Shown here: piece after piece, positions 11,244 through 19,966 of the stretch
Position numbering within the stretch: the first letter of the stretch is position 1
Layout of the letters: each line of letters begins with the position of its first letter
Origin: Rubrivivax sp.
GTDB lineage: Bacteria > Pseudomonadota > Gammaproteobacteria > Burkholderiales > Burkholderiaceae_C
Reading direction: 5' to 3'
DNA length: 64,000 bases
NCBI GenBank assembly: GCA_024641945.1
Contig: JAHECD010000001.1
Span: forward strand, 1 to 64,000
Made by a program: the position numbers and the translations under genes
Notes under the pieces: generated by a model
The model's input: only the letters and a program-made list of their open reading frames with translations
Database searches by the model: none
Told to the model about the DNA's origin: nothing

Positions 11244-13402
11244 GCGAGCGCCTTGCGAATGTTCTCGAGCACGTCCTTCGCGCTCGCCGGGATCGGCGTG
11301 CCGGGGCCGTAGATGCCCCTGACGCCCGCCTCATGGAGGAATGCGTAGTCCTGCTTCGGCACCACGCCCCCGACGAAGACAATGATGTCGTCCGCTCCCT
11401 GCTTCTTCAGCTCCGCGATGATCGCCGGCACCAGTGTCTTGTGCCCGGCCGCGAGGGTGCTGATGCCCACGGCATGCACGTCGTTTTCGATGGCCTGGCG
11501 GGCGCATTCCTCGGGTGTCTGGAACAGCGGCCCCATGTCGACGTCGAATCCGAGGTCCGCAAAGGCCGTGGCGACGACCTTGGCACCCCGGTCATGCCCA
11601 TCCTGCCCGAGCTTGGCGATCATCACTCGCGGGCGCCTTCCATGCTCGTCGCCGAAGGCGGCGATCTCGGCCTTGAGCTTGTCCCATCCTTCTGCGCTGT
11701 CGTAGGCGGCTGCATACACACCGGTCACCTTCTGGATATCGGCGCGGTGGCGCCCGTAGACCACTTCGAGCGAATCGCTCACCTCGCCGACCGTGGCCCG
11801 CAGGCGGACCGCTTCGATGCTCAGCGCCAGCAGGTTGCCCTGCTTCGATTCTGCCGCCGCGGTGAGCGCATCGAGCGCACGCTTCACAGCCGCGTTGTCT
11901 CTCTCCTGCCTGATCTTCGCCAGGCGTGCGATCTGTCCATCGCGCACCTTGACGTTGTCCACTTCGAGAATGTCGATCGGGTCGTGCTGCGTCAGCTTGT
12001 ATTTGTTGACGCCGACGATCACGTCCTTGCCCGAATCGATGCGCGCCTGCTTTTCGGCTGCGCTCGCCTCGATCTTGAGCTTGGCCCAGCCGCTGTCGAC
12101 GGCCTTGGTCATGCCGCCCAGCGCGTCGACCTCCTCGATGATGGCCCAGGCCTTCTGCGCCATTTCCTGCGTCAGGCTCTCCATCATGTAGCTGCCTGCC
12201 CAGGGGTCGACCACGTTCGTGATGTGCGTCTCTTCCTGGATGATGAGCTGCGTATTGCGGGCGATGCGGGCGCTGAATTCGGTGGGCAATGCGATCGCCT
12301 CGTCGAACGAGTTGGTGTGCAGCGACTGCGTGCCGCCGAAGACCGCCGCCATGGCCTCGATCGCCGTGCGCACGACGTTGTTGTACGGGTCCTGCTCGGT
12401 CAGGCTCCAGCCCGACGTCTGGCAGTGCGTGCGCAGCATCAGGCTCTTCGGATTCTTCGCGCCGAAGCTCTTCATGATGCGTGTCCACAGCAACCTGGCC
12501 GCGCGCATCTTGGCGATCTCGAGATAGAAGTTCATCCCGATCGCCCAGAAGAAACTCAGCCGGCCGGCAAAGTCGTCCACGTCCAGGCCCTTGGCGAGCG
12601 CGGTCTTCACGTATTCCTTGCCGTCGGCCAGCGTAAAGGCGAGTTCCAGCGCCTGGTTGGCGCCGGCCTCCTGCATGTGATAACCGCTGATCGAGATCGA
12701 ATTGAACTTCGGCATGTGTTTTGCCGTGTACTCGATGATGTCGCCAATGATCCGCATGCTCGGTTCGGGCGGATAGATATACGTGTTGCGGACCATGAAC
12801 TCCTTGAGGATGTCGTTCTGGATGGTCCCGCTGAGCTTGTCCTGCGACACACCCTGCTCCTCCGCCGCGACGACGTAGCCCGCCAGCACCGGCAGCACCG
12901 CGCCATTCATCGTCATGCTCACGCTCACCTTGTCGAGCGGGATGCGGTCGAACAGGATCTTCATGTCCTCGACCGAATCGATCGCCACCCCCGCCTTTCC
13001 GACATCACCGGTCACGCGGGGGTGGTCGCTGTCGTAGCCACGGTGCGTCGCGAGATCGAACGCGACACTCACGCCCTGCCCGCCGGCGGCCAGAGCCTTG
13101 CGATAGAACGCGTTGGACTCCTCGGCGGTGGAGAAGCCGGCGTACTGGCGGATCGTCCACGGCCGCACGGCGTACATCGTGGCCTGCGGTCCACGAAGGT
13201 AGGGCTCGAAGCCCGGTAACGTGTTCGCAAGGGACGGATCTGCCAGCAACGCCGTGTCGGCGGCGGTATACAGCGGCTTGACGGTGATGCCCTCGGGCGT
13301 GACCCAATTGAGCGCATCGACGTCGCCCCCAGGCGCGGACTTGGCCGCGGCCCGGACCCATTGTTCCAGGCTGGTGGCGGCGAACTCGGGTTGTTTGCTC
13401 AT
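11240..13402 (-). CDS. scpA: Methylmalonyl-CoA mutase (single-chain)
   Basis: Adenosylcobalamin-dependent mutase that interconverts R-methylmalonyl-CoA and succinyl-CoA, feeding propionate carbon into the TCA cycle. It has 720 residues, close to E. coli ScpA/Sbm. The N-terminal TIM-barrel part shows [21 protein letters not shown] and [23 protein letters not shown]. The C-terminal B12 domain has [19 protein letters not shown], where His603 is the expected lower axial cobalt ligand (DxHxxG). It appears to be the single-gene, homodimer-type enzyme, as no separate small subunit is present. It is the first gene of a seven-gene minus-strand operon and is divergent from a GntR regulator, with a palindrome over its likely promoter. 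Confidence 0.96.
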   Translation of the reverse strand: MSKQPEFAATSLEQWVRAAAKSAPGGDVDALNWVTPEGITVKPLYTAADTALLADPSLANTLPGFEPYLRGPQATMYAVRPWTIRQYAGFSTAEESNAFYRKALAAGGQGVSVAFDLATHRGYDSDHPRVTGDVGKAGVAIDSVEDMKILFDRIPLDKVSVSMTMNGAVLPVLAGYVVAAEEQGVSQDKLSGTIQNDILKEFMVRNTYIYPPEPSMRIIGDIIEYTAKHMPKFNSISISGYHMQEAGANQALELAFTLADGKEYVKTALAKGLDVDDFAGRLSFFWAIGMNFYLEIAKMRAARLLWTRIMKSFGAKNPKSLMLRTHCQTSGWSLTEQDPYNNVVRTAIEAMAAVFGGTQSLHTNSFDEAIALPTEFSARIARNTQLIIQEETHITNVVDPWAGSYMMESLTQEMAQKAWAIIEEVDALGGMTKAVDSGWAKLKIEASAAEKQARIDSGKDVIVGVNKYKLTQHDPIDILEVDNVKVRDGQIARLAKIRQERDNAAVKRALDALTAAAESKQGNLLALSIEAVRLRATVGEVSDSLEVVYGRHRADIQKVTGVYAAAYDSAEGWDKLKAEIAAFGDEHGRRPRVMIAKLGQDGHDRGAKVVATAFADLGFDVDMGPLFQTPEECARQAIENDVHAVGISTLAAGHKTLVPAIIAELKKQGADDIIVFVGGVVPKQDYAFLHEAGVRGIYGPGTPIPASAKDVLENIRKALA

Positions 13403-13436
13403 GACGATGCTCCGTGGGCCTTGCGGGCTGCTCTCG

Positions 13437-13465
13437 ATTATGCATAATTATGAATTCAAAACCAA
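13437..13465 (-). promoter_or_regulatory. Likely mcm promoter overlapped by a palindromic operator
   Basis: On the minus strand TTGGTT (13465-13460) and CATAAT (13442-13437) are separated by 17 bases, a good sigma-70 promoter for the mcm operon. The -10 region overlaps the perfect 12-bp palindrome ATTATGCATAAT (13437-13448), and a second palindrome ATAATTAT (13444-13451) overlaps it. The adjacent FCD-type GntR gene is divergent, so this is a natural operator for that regulator (inference). Confidence 0.65.
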
Positions 13466-13501
13466 CACCGACCTGACGTCGTCCTGCGTTTGCCCACCTC
13501 C

Positions 13502-14152
13502 ATGGCCATTGCCGAATCTGCGTCACGCCCGCTGAGCCCGCGCGCCCTTTACCAGGACGTCGCAGAACGCCTGCGCCAGCAGATATTCAGCCGCGACCTC
13601 GAACCCGGCAGTTGGATCGATGAAATGCGGCTGGCCGCCGAGTACGGCATCAGCCGAACCCCGCTGCGCGAGGCGCTCAAGGTCCTGGCCGCCGAGGGCC
13701 TGGTGACGATGAAAGTGCGGCGAGGCGCCTACGTTACCGAGGTGTCGAAGGATGATGTGTCACAGGTCTACCACGTGCTCGGGCTGCTTGAAAGCGACGC
13801 CGCAGCCCAGGTAGCGGCTCATGCCACCGACGTACAACGTGCCGAACTCCAGCGCCTGCACGACAGGCTGGAGAAGCAGGTGCGCCAGCGAGACGCCTTC
13901 TTTGCCGCCAACGAACAGTTCCACATGGCCTTGCTCGACATCGCGGGCAACCGTTGGGCGGCGCAGATGGTGGCCGACCTGCGCAAGGTGATGAAACTCA
14001 ACCGTCACCACTCCCTGTTCAAGCAGGGTCGGCTCGCGGACTCGCTGGCGGAACACCGCGAGGTGATGCGCGCCATCGACGCCAAGGACGCCGAGAGGGC
14101 GCGCGCCTTGATGCGCGCCCACTTCGACAGCGGCCTCGAAGCCGCGGCCTAA
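13502..14152 (+). CDS. GntR-family (FCD) transcriptional regulator
   Basis: A 216-residue DNA-binding regulator. Residues about 15-80 form the winged helix-turn-helix: LYQDVAERLRQQIFSRDLEP, DEMRLAAEYGISRTPLREALKVLAAEGLV, RRGAYVTEVS. Residues about 90-210 form the all-helical FCD effector domain (FHMALLDIAGN, HREVMRAIDAKDAERARALMRAH), whose conserved Asp/His residues often bind a metal and a small carboxylate. I prefer the ATG at 13502 over the TTG used by the track. It is divergent from the mcm operon, with AT-rich palindromes between the genes, so it probably represses that operon and responds to a propionate-pathway metabolite. This role is inferred from position. Confidence 0.9.
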   Translation: MAIAESASRPLSPRALYQDVAERLRQQIFSRDLEPGSWIDEMRLAAEYGISRTPLREALKVLAAEGLVTMKVRRGAYVTEVSKDDVSQVYHVLGLLESDAAAQVAAHATDVQRAELQRLHDRLEKQVRQRDAFFAANEQFHMALLDIAGNRWAAQMVADLRKVMKLNRHHSLFKQGRLADSLAEHREVMRAIDAKDAERARALMRAHFDSGLEAAA

Positions 14153-14208
14153 GCACCGCGCCCGCTGGCGCAGCGCCAATGCTGGCGGGCGCCGCTCTGG
14201 CGGGTGGG

Positions 14209-15108
14209 TCAGCGACCGCGGCGCCGGACCAGGGCACCGATGCCTGCGAGACCCGCCAGCATGAGCGCGTAGGTGCTTGGCTCGGGAACGCCGGGGATCA
14301 CCCCGCCACCGCCCTCGCCGACGCCCGTACCCGCGGCCGTGAGGCCTGCCACCGCATCGATCTCGTCCTCGATATCCGAGAGCGGGCGCAATGCCTGCGA
14401 TCCCACGCCCTGTACCGACACGTAGCGGAAGGTGTCCGATGCGGACGCCAGCGTCCATACGGTCGTATAGCCATCGGCGATCGAGACGGCGTCGGGCTCC
14501 CAACCCTGGAGGTAGACCTCAGAAAGCTTGGCCAGGTGCCAGTCGGACAACGTCGTGGAGCCCGGCTTGTCGGTCAGGTAGACGGTGTATTCGAGCGCCT
14601 CGTTGGGCAGCGGGCCATGGTCGACGACAGGGAATACGACCGCTTGATTGGCTGCGCCCCCGAGATCGAAGATGGTGCCGCGCCACGGTGTGTCGAGCGC
14701 CGGATTCGTGGTGGTATTGGTGCCGTAGTTCTGGCCCCAGGCGTAGTCGCGCGCGTTCACCGACGCCGTGCTGGTGGCGTCGATGGCATACCCGTAAGTC
14801 ATCTTGTTGGTGGTGTGGCCGGATGCGGAGAGATTGCCCGTGCCGAGCGCCGTGCCGAAGATCAGCCCCGCAGGATCGGAGTAGGTACCCGTGCTGACGT
14901 GCAGTTCGCCTGGCCCGGTGCCTACGGTGAACCCAAAAGTGTCTGCAAACGTCTTGGCGCTGGCGCCTTGGAACGTCGTCGTGTAGTCGGGGTCGCCCGG
15001 CCCGGAAATGAAAGGCCCGGCCGCCAGCGCGCCCGCGCTGAGCGAGAGCAGGCTTGCGAGACCCAGGCCGGCCCTCGCGATCGATGCAAGTCCCGTGGTT
15101 GCCACCAT
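14209..15108 (-). CDS. PEP-CTERM sorted extracellular protein
   Basis: A 299-residue exported protein. The N-terminus (MVATTGLASIARAGLGLASL then LSLSAGALAAG) is a signal peptide. The C-terminus carries the PEP-CTERM sorting signal VPEPSTYALMLAGLAGIGAL followed by VRRRGR: VPEP, a hydrophobic helix and a basic tail, recognised by an exosortase. The body has no domain I can name with certainty; it is rich in Thr, Ser and Gly and includes a predicted beta-rich region. I select the ATG at 15108 with GGAG upstream; the track begins at a GTG 15 residues earlier. No exosortase gene is in this window. It precedes the selenium genes on the same strand, separated by about 0.5 kb. Confidence 0.88.
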   Translation of the reverse strand: MVATTGLASIARAGLGLASLLSLSAGALAAGPFISGPGDPDYTTTFQGASAKTFADTFGFTVGTGPGELHVSTGTYSDPAGLIFGTALGTGNLSASGHTTNKMTYGYAIDATSTASVNARDYAWGQNYGTNTTTNPALDTPWRGTIFDLGGAANQAVVFPVVDHGPLPNEALEYTVYLTDKPGSTTLSDWHLAKLSEVYLQGWEPDAVSIADGYTTVWTLASASDTFRYVSVQGVGSQALRPLSDIEDEIDAVAGLTAAGTGVGEGGGGVIPGVPEPSTYALMLAGLAGIGALVRRRGR

Positions 15109-15621
15109 GCGCGTACTCCAGTGCCGCGTGCTGATCAGGTCGAGAGGTGTCACGCGGACCGTCCTGTCGCCCAGCCGGCCCCGACCGGGGCTGCCATATG
15201 TGTAGACGCGGCAGACATTGCGCCGGGCGGAGCCCGCCTACAACCCCCCTGGATGAGGGTCTGGTCGCGCGAGTTCCTCCCGTGCCGAGGACAGCGCCGC
15301 GCTCGAACCGACGAGCGCCCCCCTAACCGTTGGGGGGCGGTAATCCCGCCCTGCCGCTCGCGCCTCGGACGTCCGCTCAGCCTCGACCATCGGTGCCGAT
15401 GCTCGTGGCGCGGGTGCCCTCCGGCAAGCCACCTCGGAATACTGCAAGACCGGCCGGAGACTGCGATGAACGCAAATCAGAATCCCGTCCACCGAACCGG
15501 CGTCGTCATCGGCGCCAGGCGGCGCGATTGCCGGCAGGGTGGGTGTGCAGCGCGCCGCTGGCCCGCAGTGGTGGTGGACCGGAGCGCGGCCAGCCGCTCG
15601 ACGGGGTGGCGGCCGTCCCGC
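15109..15621. other. Long intergenic region with a strong hairpin
   Basis: About 510 bases without a convincing gene, upstream of the PEP-CTERM gene and downstream of selD/senC. It contains a perfect 8-bp hairpin CGCCCCCC-TAACCGTT-GGGGGGCG at 15316-15339, lacking a T-run. A plus-strand ORF starts at an ATG at 15466 with GGAG before it, but after about 17 residues its composition is Arg-rich and non-coding in character. I looked for a selenocysteine tRNA (95-base, TTCAAA-type anticodon arm) and found none. The promoter of the PEP-CTERM gene probably lies within the first 100 bases. Confidence 0.5.
15316..15339. repeat. Perfect inverted repeat (GC hairpin)
   Basis: CGCCCCCC and GGGGGGCG pair perfectly around an 8-base loop. 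It lies about 280 bases beyond the stop of selD/senC (transcribed leftward). No T-run follows on either strand. It may end or stabilise the senB-senC transcript. Confidence 0.5.
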
Positions 15622-16692
15622 TCAGCGCACCTGCAGGCGCTTTGCGCCGGGTGCCGATGCCGAGATCTCGCCGATATCGGCCACCGCGTCGAACCCGTGA
15701 CGGCGGAAGACGGCGATGACGGCGTCGACGCTGCCTGCATCGCAAGAGACGAGCAACCCGCCGCTGGTCTGGGGGTCGGTGAGCAGGGCTTGGTCCTCGG
15801 GCGCAAATCCGGCCGGCAGCCCGATATCGGCGCCATATCCCGCCCAGTTGCGGCCTGACGCGCCAGTGACCATGCCCTGCGACGCGAGCTCACGCACGCC
15901 GGCGAGCAATGGCACGCGGGCCCAGTCGATCACCACCGTGGCCCGTGCCCCGCGCGCGACTTCGAGCGCGTGCCCGGCCAATCCGAAGCCAGTGACGTCG
16001 GTCAGCGCGTGCACACCGGGCAGCGCCGCCAGTTCGGGGCCGGGCGTGTTCAGCCGGGTCGTGCTGGCGATCATCTGCGCATAACCGGCGGCGCTCAGTT
16101 GCTCCTTCTTCAGCGCGGCGGACAGCACGCCCACGCCGAGCGGCTTGCCCAGGACGAGGCGGTCGCCCACCCGCGCATCCGCATTGCGCTTGACACGCTT
16201 GGGATGCACCAGCCCCAGTGCCACGAGGCCGTAGATGGCCTCGACGGAGTCGATCGTGTGTCCACCGGCGATCGGGATGCCGGCGGCGCGGCAGACGGCA
16301 TTGCCACCTTCGAGCACACGCCCGATAGTGGCCGTGGACAGCACGTTGATCGGCATGCCCACGAGCGCCAGCGCCATGATCGGCGTGCCGCCCATCGCAT
16401 ACACGTCGCTGATCGCATTGGTCGCCGCAATGCGGCCGAACTCGTACGGGTCGTCGACGATCGGCATGAAAAAATCCGTCGTCGCGATCAGCGCCTGCTC
16501 GTCATTGAGCTGGTAGACCGCCGCATCGTCCGCGGTCTCGATGCCCACCAGCAATTGGGGCGGGATGGGCATGTTGGTCGTGCCCTTCAGGATCTCGCTG
16601 AGGACGCCCGGCGCAATCTTGCAGCCGCAACCGCCCCCATGCGAAAGCGACGTGAGGCGGGGTTCGGTCAGGGGCTTGTCTGGGGCATTCAT
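15622..16692 (-). CDS. senC: Selenophosphate synthase (SelD/SenC)
   Basis: ATP-dependent enzyme making selenophosphate from selenide, 356 residues, cytoplasmic. The N-terminal active-site loop reads LTSLSHGGGCGCKIAPGVL, with Cys22 and Lys25 in the catalytic positions, so this is a Cys rather than a selenocysteine form. PurM-like signatures IATTDFFMPIVDDPYEFG, NAISDVYAMGG and GGHTIDS follow. I start at MNAPDKPL; the ATG overlaps the senB stop (ATGA). In selenoneine clusters the SelD homologue is called SenC and supplies SenB. No selA, selB or tRNA-Sec is visible here, so it may serve selenoneine alone or also selenoprotein synthesis elsewhere in the genome. Confidence 0.9.
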   Translation of the reverse strand: MNAPDKPLTEPRLTSLSHGGGCGCKIAPGVLSEILKGTTNMPIPPQLLVGIETADDAAVYQLNDEQALIATTDFFMPIVDDPYEFGRIAATNAISDVYAMGGTPIMALALVGMPINVLSTATIGRVLEGGNAVCRAAGIPIAGGHTIDSVEAIYGLVALGLVHPKRVKRNADARVGDRLVLGKPLGVGVLSAALKKEQLSAAGYAQMIASTTRLNTPGPELAALPGVHALTDVTGFGLAGHALEVARGARATVVIDWARVPLLAGVRELASQGMVTGASGRNWAGYGADIGLPAGFAPEDQALLTDPQTSGGLLVSCDAGSVDAVIAVFRRHGFDAVADIGEISASAPGAKRLQVR

Positions 16693-17675
16693 CGGGGCGT
16701 CTCCGTTGGGCGGGGCATCGGGCCGGTCAGCAGGTTGCGCATCAGTTGGCGCAGCGTCGATCGTTCGTGCGCCGGCTCGAAAAGCGGCGCTCGACGCGCA
16801 CATTGCGCGGCCAGTCCTCGCAGCATAGCCGCATCGTCTCGGGCGCGCATGAGCAGCGACGCAAGGCCTGCCGCGTCACCGGGCTCGAAGTAGCCGCGAT
16901 AGCCGTGCCCGAGCATGCCCACATTGCCCGGGATGCGCGAGGCGATGACCGGCGTGCCGCTGCGTACCGCTTCCATCACCACGTGGGCGCCGCCCTCCAT
17001 GCGGCTGCAATGCACGAGCACATGGGCGCGCTGGATGCCGGCACGGGTGTCGCGGTGCGACCGGGAGCCAACCCAGCGGTAGGTGCGCTGTGAGCGTGCG
17101 AGGGCGATCGCCTGGGCGCCGAGGGATTCGTCGAGCGCCGCGCCGATGTGGTCCAGCACGATGTCGGCGCGCCCCGCGAGTGCGCGGGCCGCAGCGAAGA
17201 ACGTCTGCGGGTCTTTCTCTTCGCGCAGATGGCCCACCATCAGGGCGCGCAACCGGCGCGATGTCTTTTCCAGCGTCTGCCACGCCGTGCACGACTGAAA
17301 GCACACGACGGTTTTGGCTCGGTAGGCTGCAGGCACGTCCTGCGGTGCCCCCTCGTGCAGCACGACCAGACGGTCGGCGAGTTCGAGCGAGCGCTGGGCG
17401 GCGGCGTCGCCGAGGATGTCGCGGTACAGGTCGGTGCCGGTGAGGGCGACGACGAGCGGGCGGCGAACGATCTGTCGCGACCATTGCGCGATGGATTCGG
17501 CGGAGCGGCGCGCGTGCAGCGCGATCATGGCGTCATCGGGCTGGCCGTCCCACCGTGCCACCAGGCGCACCCGATAATCGGCCGCCAACATGCGCGCCCA
17601 GCGCGACGCTGTCTGCCAGTTGCCGTTGTTGGCGCTGGCGAATGCAGGCGTCACAAGGCACAAGCTGGGCTTCAT
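16689..17675 (-). CDS. senB: Selenosugar synthase SenB (glycosyltransferase family)
   Basis: A 328-residue GT-B glycosyltransferase. Published work on selenoneine shows that SenB joins selenophosphate to a UDP-sugar to make a selenosugar. The N-terminus MKPSLCLVTPAFASANNGNW matches the first Rossmann half with its Asn/Gly-rich loop; the second half shows MVGHLREEKDPQTFFAAARAL, YRWVGSRSHRDT and the donor-binding HCSRMEGGAHVVMEAVRSGTPVIAS. It starts only 20 bases from divergent senA and overlaps selD/senC by four bases, so selenophosphate production and use are translationally coupled. Assignment rests on family resemblance plus the selD and EgtB-like neighbours; a generic glycosyltransferase would not usually sit between them. 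Confidence 0.88.
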   Translation of the reverse strand: MKPSLCLVTPAFASANNGNWQTASRWARMLAADYRVRLVARWDGQPDDAMIALHARRSAESIAQWSRQIVRRPLVVALTGTDLYRDILGDAAAQRSLELADRLVVLHEGAPQDVPAAYRAKTVVCFQSCTAWQTLEKTSRRLRALMVGHLREEKDPQTFFAAARALAGRADIVLDHIGAALDESLGAQAIALARSQRTYRWVGSRSHRDTRAGIQRAHVLVHCSRMEGGAHVVMEAVRSGTPVIASRIPGNVGMLGHGYRGYFEPGDAAGLASLLMRARDDAAMLRGLAAQCARRAPLFEPAHERSTLRQLMRNLLTGPMPRPTETPR

Positions 17676-17695
17676 CGGACGGGTTTATAGCGCCA

Positions 17696-18916
17696 ATGTC
17701 GACTTCGATGGTTCACCCTGCGACCGCCTTGCGACACGCCGACCCTGCGGCGATCAGCCGCGCCCGCCGCACGGCCCGCGCAAGGCTGCTGCGGTTGTTC
17801 GAGGGCTACGAGCAGGCATTGCCGCACGGGCTGCCGGTGCCGTACGCGCCGGAATTGAATCCCCCGCTTTGGGAACTGGGTCACATCGGGTGGTTCGAGG
17901 AATTCTGGCTCGCACGCAATCCGCAGCGCCTGGGCGGCACCGCTGCCGACCCCGACGTCGCCCGCGCGGACAGTGCACTGCGCGGCGCCGACGCGCTCTA
18001 CCACTCGTCCAAGGTGGCGCACACAACACGCTGGCACCTTCCGCTGCCCGACGCGACACGCACGCGCCGCTATCTGCAGCAGGTGCGCGACCGGTCCGAC
18101 ACGCTGCTGGCGCAGACGCCCGCGGACGACAGCGCGCTGTACTTCCACCGTCTGGCGCTGGTGCACGAACTCATGCACCTCGAAGCATGGACCTACATGG
18201 CGCAGCACCTGGCGCTCGACATCGCATCGGCGATCGACGTGGTCCAACCGCCACCGACAACCCGGGACGGCGAGCAAACGTTCGAGGGCGGGTCGCACGT
18301 GATGGGCCAGGCGGATTCGGGTTTCGCCTTCGACAACGAAGGGGGCGAGCACCTGGTCGAGGTCGACCCCTTCACGGTCGACAACGCCCCGGTGACCTGG
18401 GCACGCTACCTGCCGTTCGTGGAGTCCGGTGGCTACGGTGACGAGTCGCTGTGGTCAAGCGAAGGCTGGGCGTGGCGCAAACGATCGAGCACGGGTCGGC
18501 CGCGCTACCTGATCCAGGACGACGGCCTCTGGCAGCGTGCCTGCTTCGGGCGCTGGGAACCGATCGACCCGACGCGGCCCGCGGTCAACCTCAGCCTGCA
18601 CGAGGCCCAGGCCTGGTGCCGCTGGGCAGGGCGACGACTTCCGACCGAAACCGAATGGGAATTCGCGGCGATACAACAGGGCGGCGCCTTCGAGTGGGGC
18701 CAGGTGTGGGAATGGACGGCCAGCCCGTTCTCGCCCTATCCCGGTTTCGTGGCGCACCCGTACCGCGACTACTCGCAGCCCTGGTTCGATGGCCGCCCAG
18801 TCCTGCGTGGCGCATCGTTCGCCACCGCGCCCGAGATGAAACATCCGCGGTACCGCAACTATTTCACCGCCGATCGCACGGACATCTTCGCGGGCTTTCG
18901 CAGCTGCGCCTGCTGA
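17696..18916 (+). CDS. senA: Selenoneine synthase SenA (EgtB-like nonheme iron enzyme)
   Basis: A 406-residue EgtB-family enzyme. In the known pathway SenA uses oxygen and an iron centre to attach selenium from the selenosugar to hercynine. The N-terminal DinB-like helical domain (about 20-190) carries the three-His iron site: His63 in LGHIGWFEEF and His157/His161 in VHELMHLEAW. The C-terminal FGE/sulfatase-modifying-type domain (about 210-405) shows LSLHEAQAWCRWAGRRLPTE, EWEFAA, VWEWTASPF and ending in FAGFRSCAC. The ATG at 17696 is preferred; no clear ribosome binding site precedes it. Neighbouring senB, selD and egtD make SenA more likely than an ergothioneine EgtB, but sequence alone does not fully separate these. 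Confidence 0.87.
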   Translation: MSTSMVHPATALRHADPAAISRARRTARARLLRLFEGYEQALPHGLPVPYAPELNPPLWELGHIGWFEEFWLARNPQRLGGTAADPDVARADSALRGADALYHSSKVAHTTRWHLPLPDATRTRRYLQQVRDRSDTLLAQTPADDSALYFHRLALVHELMHLEAWTYMAQHLALDIASAIDVVQPPPTTRDGEQTFEGGSHVMGQADSGFAFDNEGGEHLVEVDPFTVDNAPVTWARYLPFVESGGYGDESLWSSEGWAWRKRSSTGRPRYLIQDDGLWQRACFGRWEPIDPTRPAVNLSLHEAQAWCRWAGRRLPTETEWEFAAIQQGGAFEWGQVWEWTASPFSPYPGFVAHPYRDYSQPWFDGRPVLRGASFATAPEMKHPRYRNYFTADRTDIFAGFRSCAC

Positions 18917-19035
18917 AGACTTTTTTTCGCCGCGTCGATCTGCGGTGCATCCGGCGCGGCCCCTCGTGGCTAGTAGATGAGGACTCGATCCGCCATCCGG
19001 GCGAACCGAGGACCACGACACACGAAGGAGCCTTC

Positions 19036-19920
19036 ATGAACTTGCACCCACGCCACCTCGTTTCGGCAACCGCGCTGGCAGCCGCCGTGCTGGCCCTGCC
19101 CGCCAGCGCCGTGACGCTCGTCGGGTTGACCGCGGATGGACGCATTGCCGCGTTCGACAGTGCCACGCCGTCGTCGGCCGCCACGGTGTCGATCACTGGC
19201 CTGATGGCCGGCGATTCGCTGGTGGGGATCGACGTGCGCCCGGCCAACAATACGATCTACGGTGTCAGCCTGTCCAACCGCATCTACACGCTCGACAAGG
19301 CCACGGGCGCCGCGACCATGGTGGCGGCACTCGACGTTCCCGTGGTCAACGCGGATCTGAGCTACGGCGTGGACTTCAATCCGTCGGCCGACTTCGCCGG
19401 CGGCAGCTCGCTGCGGCTCGTCAGTTCGGCGGGCAGCAACTTTGCGATCAATTCGGTCACCGGCGTGGTGGGCAATGCGGCCAGCAACATTGGCACGGGC
19501 ATCACCAGCGTGGCCTACAGCAACTCGAAACCCAACCCGATGGCCGCACCGACATCGACGCAGCTGTACTACGTGGACAGCACACGCGACGTGCTGCGCG
19601 TGGCCACGGCCGCGTTCAACGCCCCGGTCATCAACGACGTCGGACCGCTGGGCCTGGACGTCGCGGACATCGGCGGGTTCGACCTGTCGGCCGGTGGCAT
19701 GGGCTATGGCGCCTTCGGGATGGCGGGCTCGTCCACGACCGGCATCTATGGTGTCGACATCGCGACCGGCGCAACCGCGCTGCTGGGCACCTACGACGGC
19801 AAGTTGACGGGCCTGACGATCGCCCCGGTGCCCGAGCCCGCGACCTACGCGCTGATGCTGGCCGGCTTGCTGACCGTCGGCATGGCGGGCCGCGCGCGCC
19901 GCACTCGCCGCGCCCGCTGA
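19036..19920 (+). CDS. PEP-CTERM protein with DUF4394-like repeats
   Basis: A 294-residue exported protein. Residues 1-25 are a signal peptide (MNLHPRHLVSATALAAAVLA then LPASAVT). The body resembles DUF4394, a beta-propeller-like domain: LVGLTADGRIAAFDSATPS, LVGIDVRPANNTIYGVS, YTLDKATGAATMVA, YGVDFNPSADFAG, TGIYGVDIATGATALLG. The C-terminus VPEPATYALMLAGLLTVGMA followed by an Arg-rich tail is a PEP-CTERM sorting signal. AAGGAG lies seven bases before the ATG at 19036. It follows senA by about 120 bases on the same strand and is convergent with egtD. A role in selenium metabolism is not indicated by its sequence; it is probably a surface or matrix protein. Confidence 0.88.
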   Translation: MNLHPRHLVSATALAAAVLALPASAVTLVGLTADGRIAAFDSATPSSAATVSITGLMAGDSLVGIDVRPANNTIYGVSLSNRIYTLDKATGAATMVAALDVPVVNADLSYGVDFNPSADFAGGSSLRLVSSAGSNFAINSVTGVVGNAASNIGTGITSVAYSNSKPNPMAAPTSTQLYYVDSTRDVLRVATAAFNAPVINDVGPLGLDVADIGGFDLSAGGMGYGAFGMAGSSTTGIYGVDIATGATALLGTYDGKLTGLTIAPVPEPATYALMLAGLLTVGMAGRARRTRRAR

Positions 19921-19935
19921 TTCGGCGGTTGGCGT

Positions 19936-19965
19936 GCGGCTCCACGGCATGGGCCTTGGAGCCGC
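19936..19965. terminator. Hairpin between convergent PEP-CTERM gene and egtD
   Basis: GCGGCTCC and GGAGCCGC form a perfect 8-bp stem around a 14-base loop between the two convergent stop codons. There is no T-run, so it is a possible bidirectional terminator or 3'-end stabiliser. Confidence 0.5.
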
Positions 19966-19966
19966 C

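Noticed and set aside
15466-15621. Small plus-strand ORF starting MNANQNPVHRTG in the long gap
   Set aside because: It has GGAG upstream, but after about 17 residues it becomes Arg/Ala/Ser-rich and runs on antisense to selD/senC; no support for a real gene.
15109-15621. Possible selenocysteine tRNA or SECIS-type element near selD
   Set aside because: No long extra-arm tRNA fold with a TCA anticodon loop could be found, and SelD here uses Cys at its active site.
16689-17675. Reading SenB as a cell-envelope glycosyltransferase
   Set aside because: The fold alone would allow it, but the ATGA overlap with the selD homologue and the adjacent EgtB-like SenA fit the selenosugar synthase better.
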